From the NCBI GenBank assembly GCA_003612405.1, contig RAYR01000013.1, positions 62,001-126,000 of the forward strand: a stretch of DNA of 64,000 nucleotides. The letters are read 5' to 3'. Source of the stretch: a bacterium 0.1xD8-71 (GTDB lineage: Bacteria; Bacillota; Clostridia; Lachnospirales; Lachnospiraceae). The notes under the pieces are model-generated. The model saw only the letters and a program-made list of their open reading frames with translations. It ran no database searches and was not told the DNA's origin. The translations under genes were made by a program, and so were the position numbers. The stretch's first letter is position 1; each line of letters begins with the position of its first letter. This document shows positions 16,365-25,750 of the stretch, piece by piece.

Positions 16365-18519
16365 TCAGAACGCTCACATCGATGGGCTTGGTGAGGAAAT
16401 CATTCATGCCGCTTTGAATCGCCTGGTTCCGATCCTCCTGAAAGGTATTGGCCGTACAGGCATAGATCATGACCGTCTTCGCATCCGCCCTGTCCATCCT
16501 GCGGATTTCCCTGGCCGCCTCACAGCCGTCCATGACCGGCATCTTCATATCCATCAGGATAATATCAAATTCTCCAACCTCAGATGCCCCAAAGACCTCC
16601 AGCACTTCCCGGCCGTTTCTCACATGAACGGTCTCAAAGCCTTCCAGGGAAAGAATCTCCAGCAACACTTCGGCGTTCAGTTCCACATCTTCCGCCACCA
16701 GTACCTTAACCGGTCTTTCCCGTTTCACATGTCGTTCGTTTCCATCATTATCATGAGCTGCATCTGTCCCGCCCGCAAGCAGATAAGACGGAACCTCTGT
16801 TACAATGGCGGAGGGAATGATCACGGTAAAGGTACTGCCCACATTCAGCTCGCTCTCCACCAGTATCTTACCGCCCATGGCGTCTGTAAGCAGTTTGCTG
16901 ATCGCCATGCCAAGACCCGTTCCTTTGATCTCACAGGTATTCTTATTTCTTTCTTGACTAAATGAGTCAAATATTTTCCCCAGATATTCTTTGGACATAC
17001 CAATCCCGGTGTCTTCACAACGATATACCGTCTCCACATGGGCATCATCTATCCTGCGCTGGCAGGCAGAAAGCCTGATCTGCCCTCCGCTCGGTGTAAA
17101 CTTGGCCGCATTGCCTACAATATTCATCAGGATCTGTTTGACGCGGACCACATCTCCCTGGACATAAGGGTGTGATATATCCTTTTCCAGATGAAATTCC
17201 ACCTTCCTGCTCCTGATATTATCCACCTGCATGGCATAGATTTCTTCAATCACCGCTTCCACACTGTAGGGCTCGTTCATCATATCCACTTTGCCCTCCT
17301 GGAGCTTGGACATATCCAGAATATCATTCACCAGGGACAGCAGATAATTGGCTGTACTCTGGGATTTGCGAAGCCACTCTTTAATCTGGGGCCTTTGTTC
17401 CTCATTGTCGATATGTACCATGATCAGATGATTCATACCCAGCAGTCCGTTCAGAGGCGTCCGGATCTCATGGCTCATGTTGGAGAGAAATACTTTCTGT
17501 GCCCTGGCTTTCTCCACAATCCTGATTGTTCTTTTCTGGTATACCATGATGACCAACAGCATACATACCACCGTCATCATACTGACCACCAGCATGGTAA
17601 TACTCATGGTCGCAAAAGCTCTGGACTGCTCCACAAAGACTTCCTCATTCAAAGACATGATGAAATACAGATCCATTCCCTCAAAGGGAATAAAATAAAA
17701 CAGCTCCCGGTAATCTTCCTCTTCATGGAAATGGTAGAATCCAAACGTCTCCCGTCTTTCCAGCTTCCGGGCCAGTTCCTCGTTGGTCAGTTCCGAATCC
17801 GTTGATTCTGACAGGTGTACATACAGATTTTCCTGTTCATTCATATAGATTTCTTTGTTAATATTGACAATATAATTGCCGTTCCGGTCAATGATCGCAC
17901 TGTGTCCGCGGATTTTTCCATCTTTGAGGAAACTGTCAATCACCATATTATCCTCAATTGCCGAAATATTACTGGTTCCGATCAAGGCGGCCATCTTCAC
18001 GCCATCCACTTCCAGATCATGAAGCCTTACCCCGTAGATAATACTGTCCCTGCTCAGCCAATCCCGCGTCTGTGCAATATCGGATCTTCTGACAATCTTT
18101 TCTTTCCCTTCTGCAAAATAAGACAGGAAGTCAGGAACGCTGCCTCTGTCATCCTCCGTTGCAGAATAGGCAGCATGGTTATCCGCATAGACAGTACCGT
18201 CCTCTGCTACCAGACATATATGCGTGAAATTACCGGAAGCACATTCCAGAGCCATCCGTTCTTCCAGGTCCGCAATTGTTTTACACTGATCACTGATAAA
18301 TCTTTCTTTAATCTCATACAGATCCTGCCAATAAATCTCTATGTAGGTCTGGATTGCAGTCTTGTCATGCTCCGCCATCTCACTGATAGACTGTATGGTA
18401 TTCTCCGAAATGGTCTGATTCATCCGTCCCACATAAAACCATATCACAAAACAGACAATCACCAATGCAGCAACAATGATCACAGAATAGAATATACTCT
18501 GCTTCTTTTTCAATTCCAT
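16297..18519 (-). CDS. Membrane-bound hybrid histidine kinase with receiver domain
   Basis: The 740-residue protein has a membrane helix at about 10-31, a roughly 270-residue extracellular Cache-like sensor, and a second helix at about 300-325. The HisKA domain carries LSNMSHEIRTPLNGLLGM with the phospho-accepting His. The ATPase domain follows (ILMNIVGNAAKFTPSGG, GTGLGMAISKLL), and a C-terminal receiver has the phospho-Asp in ILMDMKMPVMDG and FLTKPID. No DNA-binding output is attached, so it may pass phosphate on or act by interaction. Its start overlaps the nitroreductase stop by 10 bp, indicating an operon. Its 3' end overlaps ibrB in antisense for 68 bp. Confidence 0.92.
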   Translation of the reverse strand: MELKKKQSIFYSVIIVAALVIVCFVIWFYVGRMNQTISENTIQSISEMAEHDKTAIQTYIEIYWQDLYEIKERFISDQCKTIADLEERMALECASGNFTHICLVAEDGTVYADNHAAYSATEDDRGSVPDFLSYFAEGKEKIVRRSDIAQTRDWLSRDSIIYGVRLHDLEVDGVKMAALIGTSNISAIEDNMVIDSFLKDGKIRGHSAIIDRNGNYIVNINKEIYMNEQENLYVHLSESTDSELTNEELARKLERRETFGFYHFHEEEDYRELFYFIPFEGMDLYFIMSLNEEVFVEQSRAFATMSITMLVVSMMTVVCMLLVIMVYQKRTIRIVEKARAQKVFLSNMSHEIRTPLNGLLGMNHLIMVHIDNEEQRPQIKEWLRKSQSTANYLLSLVNDILDMSKLQEGKVDMMNEPYSVEAVIEEIYAMQVDNIRSRKVEFHLEKDISHPYVQGDVVRVKQILMNIVGNAAKFTPSGGQIRLSACQRRIDDAHVETVYRCEDTGIGMSKEYLGKIFDSFSQERNKNTCEIKGTGLGMAISKLLTDAMGGKILVESELNVGSTFTVIIPSAIVTEVPSYLLAGGTDAAHDNDGNERHVKRERPVKVLVAEDVELNAEVLLEILSLEGFETVHVRNGREVLEVFGASEVGEFDIILMDMKMPVMDGCEAAREIRRMDRADAKTVMIYACTANTFQEDRNQAIQSGMNDFLTKPIDVSVLIKKLQFHPQPQHRQSVSMPDQN

Positions 18520-19256
18520 CCCCCTCTTTCAAATGTATAATCCCGCAGATATACTTCCATGGAACGATTCATCTCTTTTGCAAAATCCGACTCATACTTT
18601 CTCTTCCAGAACGCTTCCATCCAGTCCTCATAAGTTTTCACGCCGGTTCTTCCCCGGAACATCTCCCGTATCTGTTCACCGGTCTTATCCTGGTAACCGT
18701 TTTCGCAGACCAGATCCGATACCCTGAACCGCTCCGGCTTCTTCCGCTCCTCCTGCTGCTTCGTGGGATACCCGAAAACCAGCATACAGGCCGGATATAC
18801 ATACTGGGGCAGCTGTAAGAGCTTCTTCATTTCCTCCGCATTTTCCATCACATCCCCAATATAGCAGGAACCGATGCCCAGACTATGGGCGGCCGTCACT
18901 GCATTTTGCGCCGCAATCAATGCATCCTCAACTGCCAGAAGCAAATCTCCGGGACCCGGCAGCCTTGGCTGCAATCCCGCTTCCTTATAAAAAGAAAGCC
19001 ATTTTCTGCAATCCGCACAAAACACAAGTACCATCTCTGCCTTACCGATAAAAGTCTGGTTATCGCAGAGTACGGCAAGTCTGTCCTTTATATGCCGATC
19101 TGTGATATCGAGAATCGTATATAATAACTGACACCCGGCAGACGGCGCCTGTAACGCCGCTTCTATAATACTGTTCTTATCCTCCCGTGATATCTTATCT
19201 TCTGTAAACACACGGACTGATTTTCTCCTGTGCAGCGCCTTTATGATTTCGTTCAT
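18510..19256 (-). CDS. Nitroreductase-family FMN-dependent oxidoreductase
   Basis: The 248-residue protein has the nitroreductase signature at the N-terminus (RRKSVRVFTEDKISRED, then EAALQAPSAGCQL), the central LAVEDALIAAQNAVTAAHSLGIGSCYIGD and the YPACMLVFGYPTK segment before the family C-terminus. Such enzymes are FMN dimers that reduce nitro, quinone or other substrates with NAD(P)H. The extra C-terminal 50 residues (YEDWMEAFWKRKYESDF) are common in the Clostridial subgroup. It is the first gene of a two-gene operon with the hybrid kinase, which is unusual and hints at redox sensing. Confidence 0.9.
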   Translation of the reverse strand: MNEIIKALHRRKSVRVFTEDKISREDKNSIIEAALQAPSAGCQLLYTILDITDRHIKDRLAVLCDNQTFIGKAEMVLVFCADCRKWLSFYKEAGLQPRLPGPGDLLLAVEDALIAAQNAVTAAHSLGIGSCYIGDVMENAEEMKKLLQLPQYVYPACMLVFGYPTKQQEERKKPERFRVSDLVCENGYQDKTGEQIREMFRGRTGVKTYEDWMEAFWKRKYESDFAKEMNRSMEVYLRDYTFERGGWN

Positions 19257-19312
19257 CTTCCCACCCCGTACTCATAAATCAGATTGCAGAAAACACTACC
19301 TATTTTTTCTAT

Positions 19313-19342
19313 ATTATAATCCCAAAAATATCCTTCCTGCAA
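19313..19342 (-). promoter_or_regulatory. Probable promoter of nitroreductase-kinase operon
   Basis: Minus-strand TATAAT (19318-19313) with TTGCAG (19342-19337) 18 bp upstream, about 55 bp before the nitroreductase ATG. Confidence 0.55.
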
Positions 19343-19405
19343 CCCAATTAAAAATACTCCCTTTCCCGTATCCCAAAATAGATTTCCTGCAAAAATTCTC
19401 CCATA

Positions 19406-19434
19406 TTGACACAAGTTGGCAGGATTGATAGAAT
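19406..19434 (+). promoter_or_regulatory. Promoter of the 1045-residue hybrid kinase
   Basis: TTGACA (19406-19411), a 17-bp spacer and TAGAAT (19429-19434) form a near-consensus sigma-A promoter. The ATG is 43 bp downstream at 19477 with a GGAGGA site. Confidence 0.8.
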
Positions 19435-19476
19435 ACTTATATCAGATGATTTTTAGATGTATGGAGGAAAATTGCC

Positions 19477-22400
19477 ATGTACAATTGCCGTCTTCATATT
19501 TACTTCACAGGACATCCATGCCGCACGTTCAACGTGATTAAAAAGATGCCGGCCCTTGAACATTTTACCCATATTTTCTCTGAAAGCGACGATCCGGAAG
19601 CCTCCCTGACAGCAAAGGCAGATGTGATTGTGGCTGATTTGTCGAGCATTGATACTGCCGATGCTTTGCAGATCCTTTTACAGAATCGTGGTGAAAAGAC
19701 ACAGATTATCATACTGGCAGACAAGAAACAATTACAGATGCTTTGTGCGGATTCTGCACTTTCTGACATCACGGACATCTGGATTACGCCAATGTCTGAT
19801 GAAGAGATACGTTTTCGTTTTTTGAGATGGCAGCAGACCTGTAAGATGAGTAAGGACTTCTGGCAGACCAGCCATTATCTTGAGGCTACCATCAATAACA
19901 TTCCCAACCTGATCTGGTATAAAGACAAAGACGGAGTCCATGAAAAGGTAAACGACAGTTTCTGCCGGACAGTCAATAAGTCGAAACAGCAGGTGGAAGG
20001 ACAAAGACATGCCTATATCTGGGATGTGGAGCAGGATGACCCTGCCTGTATAGAATCAGAACATCAGGTCATGAGCAAAAGGCATACTTTTGTTTCCGAG
20101 GAAATCATCAAGACCGGAGAAGGCATGCGGACCCTCATGACATACAAATCTCCTCTGTATAACCTTGACGAAAGTGTCATGGGAACGGTAGGTGTGGCCA
20201 TAGATGTAACCCAGGAACGGGCCTATGAACAGGAACTTATCAAAAAGAATCAGACTTTAGAGACCATCTTTACCACCATAGAATGTGGTGTGATGAGTCA
20301 TACCCTGGACGGTTCCCATGTTGTGAGCATCAATTCAGCCGCCCTTAAGATTCTGGGCTATGAATCGAAAGCGGAACTGGAAGCGGACGGATTTGACCTG
20401 ATCGCTTCCTCTGTGATGCTGGAAGACCAGGCCGGCCTTTTAGAAAGTATTAAAACACTGAAAAAAGCCGGAGATAACATTAGTGTAGAATATCGTGTGC
20501 AGCATAAGGACGGCGAGATTCTTCATGTTATGGGCAATATTAAGCTCTTTGAAGAAAACGGAGAACTCTTCTACCAGCGCTTCCTTCTGGATTGTACCGC
20601 AAAGAAACTCCAGGAAAAGCAAAACGAAAGACGCCAGATGGAACTGGTACAGGCTCTCAGTATCGACTTTACGCTGGTTTGTTTTGTGGATCCCGAGACA
20701 GGCCAGGCAACTCCGATTCGCGCCGACGGCCAGGAAATCAACTTGTGTTTTACCGGTGAAATATCCCTGCAAGAGAGCATGGAACAATACATACAGAAAT
20801 GGGTGCATGAGGACGACCGCGATCTGCTTCGTCATGCGGTCTCCCTGGATACGCTCAAGCAGGAACTGGCTGAGGGCAAAATATACTATGTCAATTATCG
20901 TAAGTGTCAGGGCAATGAAACGATTTATTTCCAGATGAAGGCTGTCAACGCAGGAAACAGTACCGACAGAACCGGTTTTGTGCTGGGCTTCCGCAACGTG
21001 GATGCAGAACTCCGCAAGGAAATTGAACAGAATACCCTGTTGGAGGCCGCCCTCTCACAGGCCAATCGTGCAAGCAAGGCAAAGAGCGTATTCTTATCGA
21101 ATATGTCCCACGATATCCGTACACCGATGAACGCGATTGTCGGGTTTACCAACCTGGCCATCACCCATATCGATCATACGGAACAGGTTGCCGAATATCT
21201 CCAGAAGATCAAGACCTCCGGCAACCACCTGCTTAGCCTGATCAATGACATATTGGATATGAGTCACATAGAGAGCGGTAAGATCCATCTGGATGAGAAG
21301 CCATGCAGCCTTCCGGATATCCTGCATGGTCTGCGCAACATCCTACAGGCGGATATCCATGCCAAACAGCTGGAGTTACAGTTTGACACTGTGGATGTCT
21401 GGGACGAGGATATCTTCTGTGACCAGCTGCGGCTCAATCAGGTTCTTTTGAATCTGCTCAGCAATGCCGTCAAATATACCAGTGCCGGCGGCAGCGTCAG
21501 CATGCGTATCACGGAAAAACCCGGTGCGCCTGAAGGCTATGCCAATTATGAATTCTGTATCAAAGATAACGGCATCGGTATGAGTGAGGAATTTGTAGAA
21601 CATATTTTTGAACCCTTTGAACGGGAACGAAACAGCACCATCAGTAAGATACAGGGTACCGGTCTGGGCATGGCGATCACCAAAAACATCGTGGATATGA
21701 TGAACGGTACCATCTCTGTACAGAGTGAACAGGGTGTGGGAACAGAATTTACGGTATCCTTTACCTTCCGTCTCAATTCCAATATCAAGGAACCCCTGGT
21801 AATACCGGAATTAAGACACTGTAAAGCTCTGGTAGTGGACGATGATTTCAATACCTGTGACAGTGTTTCCTATATGCTGGGGCAACTGGGGATGCGTGCC
21901 GAATGGACTCTGTCCGGCAAGGAAGCCGTGCTCCGCACGCACCAGGCTGTAATGCGCAATACCGATTATTCGGTCTATATTATCGACTGGCTCCTTCCCG
22001 ATATGAACGGTGTGGAAGTAACCCGGCGGATCCGTAAGGAAATCAATTCCAGTGCACCCATCATCATCCTGACCGCATACGACTGGGCCGATATCGAGAC
22101 AGAGGCAAAAGAGGCCGGTGTGACGGCATTTTGCAGCAAACCTCTGTTCCTGTCAGAGTTAAGTTCCTGCCTCCAGTCCGTGATGCGTCCGGAAACAAAA
22201 GGCCAGGCAGACTCTACGGAAAACTATGCAGTACATCATACCGGAAGGATCCTGCTGGCGGAAGATGTGGAAATGAATCAGGAAATCGCTGTGGCTATTC
22301 TGGAAAACGCCGGCTTTACTGTAGATGTGGCAGATAACGGCCAGATTGCCGCAGATATGGTAAAACAGTCCGAGCCCGGATACTACCAGGCCGTTCTGAT

Positions 22401-22614
22401 GGATGTACAGATGCCGGTGATGAACGGATATGAGGCTACCCAGGAAATCCGTAACCTGAAAGACAGCAGACTTGCCTCCATACCGATCATAGCCATGACC
22501 GCCAACGCCTTTACAGAGGACAGGGAGGCAGCTCTCAAGAGCGGCATGAACGGGCACATCGCCAAACCGATTGATGTACAGTTACTGTTTGAAACCCTGG
22601 ATAGTGTACTCTGA
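19477..22614 (+). CDS. Soluble hybrid histidine kinase with PAS domains and two receivers
   Basis: The 1045-residue protein shows no membrane span. Order: an N-terminal receiver-like domain (about 1-125, DVIVADLSS), a PAS domain (about 135-250, IWYKDKDGVHEKVN), a second PAS (about 260-375), a PAS-like region, then HisKA with LSNMSHDIRTPMNAIVGF (about 540). ATPase motifs are NLLSNAVKYTSAGG and GTGLGMAITKNIVDMM. Receiver 1 (about 785-900) has YIIDWLLPDMNG; receiver 2 (about 925-1040) has AVLMDVQMPVMNGYEAT and IAKPID. It is divergent from the nitroreductase-kinase operon and has its own promoter. No output domain is present, which resembles the partner kinase at 16297-18519. The signal is unknown. 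Confidence 0.92.
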   Translation: MYNCRLHIYFTGHPCRTFNVIKKMPALEHFTHIFSESDDPEASLTAKADVIVADLSSIDTADALQILLQNRGEKTQIIILADKKQLQMLCADSALSDITDIWITPMSDEEIRFRFLRWQQTCKMSKDFWQTSHYLEATINNIPNLIWYKDKDGVHEKVNDSFCRTVNKSKQQVEGQRHAYIWDVEQDDPACIESEHQVMSKRHTFVSEEIIKTGEGMRTLMTYKSPLYNLDESVMGTVGVAIDVTQERAYEQELIKKNQTLETIFTTIECGVMSHTLDGSHVVSINSAALKILGYESKAELEADGFDLIASSVMLEDQAGLLESIKTLKKAGDNISVEYRVQHKDGEILHVMGNIKLFEENGELFYQRFLLDCTAKKLQEKQNERRQMELVQALSIDFTLVCFVDPETGQATPIRADGQEINLCFTGEISLQESMEQYIQKWVHEDDRDLLRHAVSLDTLKQELAEGKIYYVNYRKCQGNETIYFQMKAVNAGNSTDRTGFVLGFRNVDAELRKEIEQNTLLEAALSQANRASKAKSVFLSNMSHDIRTPMNAIVGFTNLAITHIDHTEQVAEYLQKIKTSGNHLLSLINDILDMSHIESGKIHLDEKPCSLPDILHGLRNILQADIHAKQLELQFDTVDVWDEDIFCDQLRLNQVLLNLLSNAVKYTSAGGSVSMRITEKPGAPEGYANYEFCIKDNGIGMSEEFVEHIFEPFERERNSTISKIQGTGLGMAITKNIVDMMNGTISVQSEQGVGTEFTVSFTFRLNSNIKEPLVIPELRHCKALVVDDDFNTCDSVSYMLGQLGMRAEWTLSGKEAVLRTHQAVMRNTDYSVYIIDWLLPDMNGVEVTRRIRKEINSSAPIIILTAYDWADIETEAKEAGVTAFCSKPLFLSELSSCLQSVMRPETKGQADSTENYAVHHTGRILLAEDVEMNQEIAVAILENAGFTVDVADNGQIAADMVKQSEPGYYQAVLMDVQMPVMNGYEATQEIRNLKDSRLASIPIIAMTANAFTEDREAALKSGMNGHIAKPIDVQLLFETLDSVL

Positions 22615-22663
22615 TCCTTCGGATCTGGTTTGTTTTTCTGATATGCTTATGATTACTGTCAAG

Positions 22664-22698
22664 AAATCCCCGGGACTGAGATTATGTCCCGGGGATTT
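22664..22698 (-). terminator. Terminator between hybrid kinase and C-S lyase
   Basis: A perfect 13-bp GC-rich stem (AAATCCCCGGGAC at 22664-22676 with complement at 22686-22698, 9-nt loop). On the minus strand it is followed by TTCTT. It lies between converging genes and probably acts for the minus-strand aminotransferase and possibly both. Confidence 0.75.
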
Positions 22699-22703
22699 AC
22701 CGT

Positions 22704-23879
22704 TTATAATACCGCCTTTATTCTGTCAAGCGCCTCCACAAGTATCTTTCTCGGGCAGGCGGCGTTCACTCTCTGGAAACCGCTTCCGCCCTCGCCGAAC
22801 ATGGCGCCGTCATCCAGCCAGAGTTTCGCTTCCTGAATGATCTTATGTTCCAATGCCTTTTCATCAAGACCCGTACCTCTGAAATCCAACCATACCAGAT
22901 AAGTACCCTCATGCTCCACCATACGTACACCCGGCAGATTCTCTTCCACATACTGTCTGGTATATGCGATATTAGCCTTCACATAGCCATGCATCGCCTG
23001 ATACCATTCCTCTCCCTTGGTGTAGGCAGCTTCACAGGCCGTAAGCCCCATGATTCCAAGCTGGCTGACACCGGCAGCATCCATCTGCCTGCGGAATTTC
23101 CTGCGAAGTTCCGCATCCGGGATAAAGATGTTGGACATCACAAGACCCGCCAGATTAAAGGTCTTGCTAGGCGCTGTACAGATGATGCTGATGGGTTCAT
23201 ACTCTTTCTTAAGACCTGCAAACACCTGATGTTTCCCCTGAAAAACAAAGTCCGCGTGGATCTCGTCACTCACCACGATTACATGATGTCTGACGCAAAG
23301 ATCCCCTAACCCACACAATTCTTCCCTGCTCCACACACGGCCCACGGGATTATGGGGACTGCACAGGAAAAGCAGTCCGATCTTCTCCTCCACAATCTTT
23401 CTCTCCAGGTCTTCCAGATTCATATGATAACGATCGTCACTGCCCAGATAGAGAGAATTGTTGACAACACGCCGTCCGTTATCCCTGATTACTTCCGCAA
23501 AAGGGTAATATACAGGCTGTTGTATCAAAACCCCGTCCCCCGGTTCGGTATATGCCTTAACTGCCATCGCCAGCGCAAAGACTACGCCCGGCGTCTTCAC
23601 CAGCCAGTCTTCCTCTACTTTCCAGTCGTGATGGCGCTCCATCCAGCCCTTTACCGCGTTGAAATAACGCTCTCCTGAATCCGTATAACCAAAGATTCCG
23701 TGACGCAGTCTGTCTGTCAGTTCATCCACCACATAAGAGGAAGTCTCAAAATCCATATCCGCCACCCACAAAGGCAGCACATCTTCCGGCATATTCCACT
23801 GGGCTGCAAAATCATATTTGATACATCCGGTTCCCCGTCTCTCTACCGCTTTGTCAAAATTCAAGTTTCTTTCAGCCAT
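22704..23879 (-). CDS. PatB/MalY-type PLP-dependent C-S lyase/aminotransferase
   Basis: The 391-residue fold-type I PLP enzyme begins NFDKAVERRGTGCIKYD and has LPLWVADMDFETS, the MalY/PatB hallmark. Other motifs are FLCSPHNPVGRVW, VVSDEIHADFVF and the PLP-lysine site APSKTFNLAGLVMSN. Relatives split cystathionine or cysteine to homocysteine or pyruvate plus ammonia and sulfide. Length is normal. It lies 55 bp downstream of the TrpB2 gene on the same strand, so it may share the Trp T-box-controlled transcript. Confidence 0.93.
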   Translation of the reverse strand: MAERNLNFDKAVERRGTGCIKYDFAAQWNMPEDVLPLWVADMDFETSSYVVDELTDRLRHGIFGYTDSGERYFNAVKGWMERHHDWKVEEDWLVKTPGVVFALAMAVKAYTEPGDGVLIQQPVYYPFAEVIRDNGRRVVNNSLYLGSDDRYHMNLEDLERKIVEEKIGLLFLCSPHNPVGRVWSREELCGLGDLCVRHHVIVVSDEIHADFVFQGKHQVFAGLKKEYEPISIICTAPSKTFNLAGLVMSNIFIPDAELRRKFRRQMDAAGVSQLGIMGLTACEAAYTKGEEWYQAMHGYVKANIAYTRQYVEENLPGVRMVEHEGTYLVWLDFRGTGLDEKALEHKIIQEAKLWLDDGAMFGEGGSGFQRVNAACPRKILVEALDRIKAVL

Positions 23880-23934
23880 CTTATCTTTCCCTCAGCATAT
23901 CCGCTTGTATCGCACCGTTTATATCCAGTTACCC

Positions 23935-25323
23935 TTATGCCTCATTTCCCGGAAATTTCGGGATACCCGCAAGTCCCTTGGCCAGATCCTCATCCGTGGG
24001 AATATAATCTGTCATCTCTCCGTTATTGTAACGCTCGTAAGCCACCATATCGAAATAACCGGTTCCTGTCAGACCAAAGAGAATTGTTTTCTCCTCTCCT
24101 GTCTCTTTGCATTTGAGTGCTTCGTCCATGGCCACACGGATGGCATGGGAACTCTCAGGCGCAGGCAGAATACCTTCCACTCTTGCAAACTCCTCTGCCG
24201 CCGCAAATACCGAAGTCTGTTCCACACTGGTGGCTTCCATGTATCCATCATGATACAATTGCGAAAGCACGGAACTCATACCATGGTAACGCAGACCGCC
24301 CGCATGGTTCGCTGCCGGTATGAAACCACTGCCCAATGTATACATCTTTGCCAGCGGACATACCTTGCCGGTATCACAGAAATCATAGACAAATTTACCC
24401 CTCGTAAGGCTTGGGCAGGATGCCGGCTCCACTGCAATAAAACGATAATCGGCTTCTCCGCGCAGCTTTTCACCCATAAAAGGTGAAATCAGGCCGCCAA
24501 GATTGGAACCGCCGCCGGCACAGCCGATGATGACATCCGGTTTGACTCCATACTTATCCATGGCGGCTTTTGCTTCCAGACCGATCACAGACTGATGCAA
24601 GAGCACCTGATTGAGCACGGATCCCAATACATAACGATAACCTTCCTGGGAAACTGCCGCTTCCACTGCCTCTGAAATCGCGCAGCCAAGGCTTCCCGTA
24701 GTACCCGGGAACTCTTCCAGTATTTTACGTCCCACCTGTGTGGTATCGGAAGGCGACGGTGTCACGTATGCGCCATAAGTACGCATCACTTCCCGGCGGA
24801 AGGGTTTCTGTTCGTAAGAGCACTTCACCATATATACCTGACAGTCAAGATTAAGATATGCACAGGCCATGGAAAGCGCTGTTCCCCACTGGCCTGCCCC
24901 GGTCTCGGTGGTCACACCTTTTAATCCCTGTTTCTTCGCATAATAAGCCTGCGCGATAGCGGAATTCAGTTTATGACTGCCGCTGGTGTTATTCCCCTCA
25001 AACTTATAGTAGATTTTGGCAGGTGTCTGTAATTTTTCTTCCAGACAATACGCCCGTACCAGAGGCGAAGGTCTGTACATCTTATAGAAATTCCTAATTT
25101 CTTCCGGGATTTCAATATATGCCGTGCTGTCATCCAATTCCTGTCTGCTGAGTTCTTCACAGAAGATTCCTTTTAACTCGTCAAAGGTAACAGGCTGTAA
25201 AGTACCCGGATTTAACAGGGGCGCCGGCTTGTTCTTCATGTCTGCCCGCACATTATACCAGCTCTTCGGCATCTCATTCTCTTCCAGATAAATCTTGTAG
25301 GGGATTTTTTGTGTTTCACTCAT
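23935..25323 (-). CDS. trpB: Tryptophan synthase beta chain, TrpB2 type
   Basis: Starting at ATG 25323 (GGAGG in the preceding codons; an upstream ATG at 25335 would contain this site) the protein has 462 residues, long like TrpB2 enzymes. The PLP lysine is in NTSGSHKLNSAIAQAY. Other motifs are TETGAGQWGTALSMA, GCAGGGSNLGG (phosphate loop) and GLTGTGYFDM. The N-terminal extension (IPEEIRNFYKMYRPSPLVRAY) is typical of TrpB2. The enzyme joins indole and serine to make tryptophan. No trpA or other trp gene is nearby, so it may serve indole salvage. A tRNA-Trp T-box lies in the leader, which fits regulation by tryptophan charging. Confidence 0.93.
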   Translation of the reverse strand: MSETQKIPYKIYLEENEMPKSWYNVRADMKNKPAPLLNPGTLQPVTFDELKGIFCEELSRQELDDSTAYIEIPEEIRNFYKMYRPSPLVRAYCLEEKLQTPAKIYYKFEGNNTSGSHKLNSAIAQAYYAKKQGLKGVTTETGAGQWGTALSMACAYLNLDCQVYMVKCSYEQKPFRREVMRTYGAYVTPSPSDTTQVGRKILEEFPGTTGSLGCAISEAVEAAVSQEGYRYVLGSVLNQVLLHQSVIGLEAKAAMDKYGVKPDVIIGCAGGGSNLGGLISPFMGEKLRGEADYRFIAVEPASCPSLTRGKFVYDFCDTGKVCPLAKMYTLGSGFIPAANHAGGLRYHGMSSVLSQLYHDGYMEATSVEQTSVFAAAEEFARVEGILPAPESSHAIRVAMDEALKCKETGEEKTILFGLTGTGYFDMVAYERYNNGEMTDYIPTDEDLAKGLAGIPKFPGNEA

Positions 25324-25439
25324 AATGGCCTCCATTCTGCGCCAGCGGCGCCCTCCACGCTCACTCTGTCCGCGTGGGTTCTGTTGTTGATATGATATCG
25401 CAATTGGGATTGGAATATGCTCCAGATAATTTTACACAT

Positions 25440-25472
25440 AAAAAAACCTGTCCCAATCCATGCTGGGACAGG
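25440..25472 (-). terminator. T-box terminator hairpin
   Basis: Stem CCTGTCCCA/TGGGACAGG (25447-25472) followed by seven T on the minus strand (25446-25440). It is the regulated terminator of the T-box leader; the antiterminator uses the upstream half together with the T-box sequence. Confidence 0.9.
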
Positions 25473-25726
25473 AATGATTCTCCTGCGGTGCCACCCGGCT
25501 TGATACTATACGTATCCGCTCATTGCATACTGACATATGCCCGATTTGCTAACGAAGTATCCTCTCCGTCTCGTCTACTGTCTTCGACTCGCCCTCCGAA
25601 GCCCATTCCTTTAAGCCGTTCATACTGCCTTCCACCTGCGGCAGCTCTCTGTAATGAACTGATTCCTTAGGAAACACTTAAAGTACTCACTCTTCTTCAA
25701 CGGTTTCTGTTTCTCTTTATAGCATA
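25440..25726 (-). ncRNA. T-box riboswitch, tRNA-Trp
   Basis: The minus-strand leader contains the T-box element GGGTGGCACCGCAGGAGAAT (near 25497-25476). The bulge nucleotides UGGC would pair with GCCA, the 3' end of a tRNA with discriminator G as in tRNA-Trp. In stem I, a GAATGGG sequence at about 25610-25603 offers the UGG specifier codon. The 5' part AGAGAAACAG to AGAGAGCTGCC is like the usual distal stem I. Uncharged tRNA-Trp should promote read-through into trpB. The coding gene begins about 115 nt after the terminator. Boundaries are approximate. Confidence 0.88.
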
Positions 25727-25750
25727 ATATGCAGGAATTGTCAATATGTT

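Noticed and set aside
25374..25440. Small open frame beyond the T-box
   Set aside because: No ribosome site or protein-like composition; it overlaps the leader.
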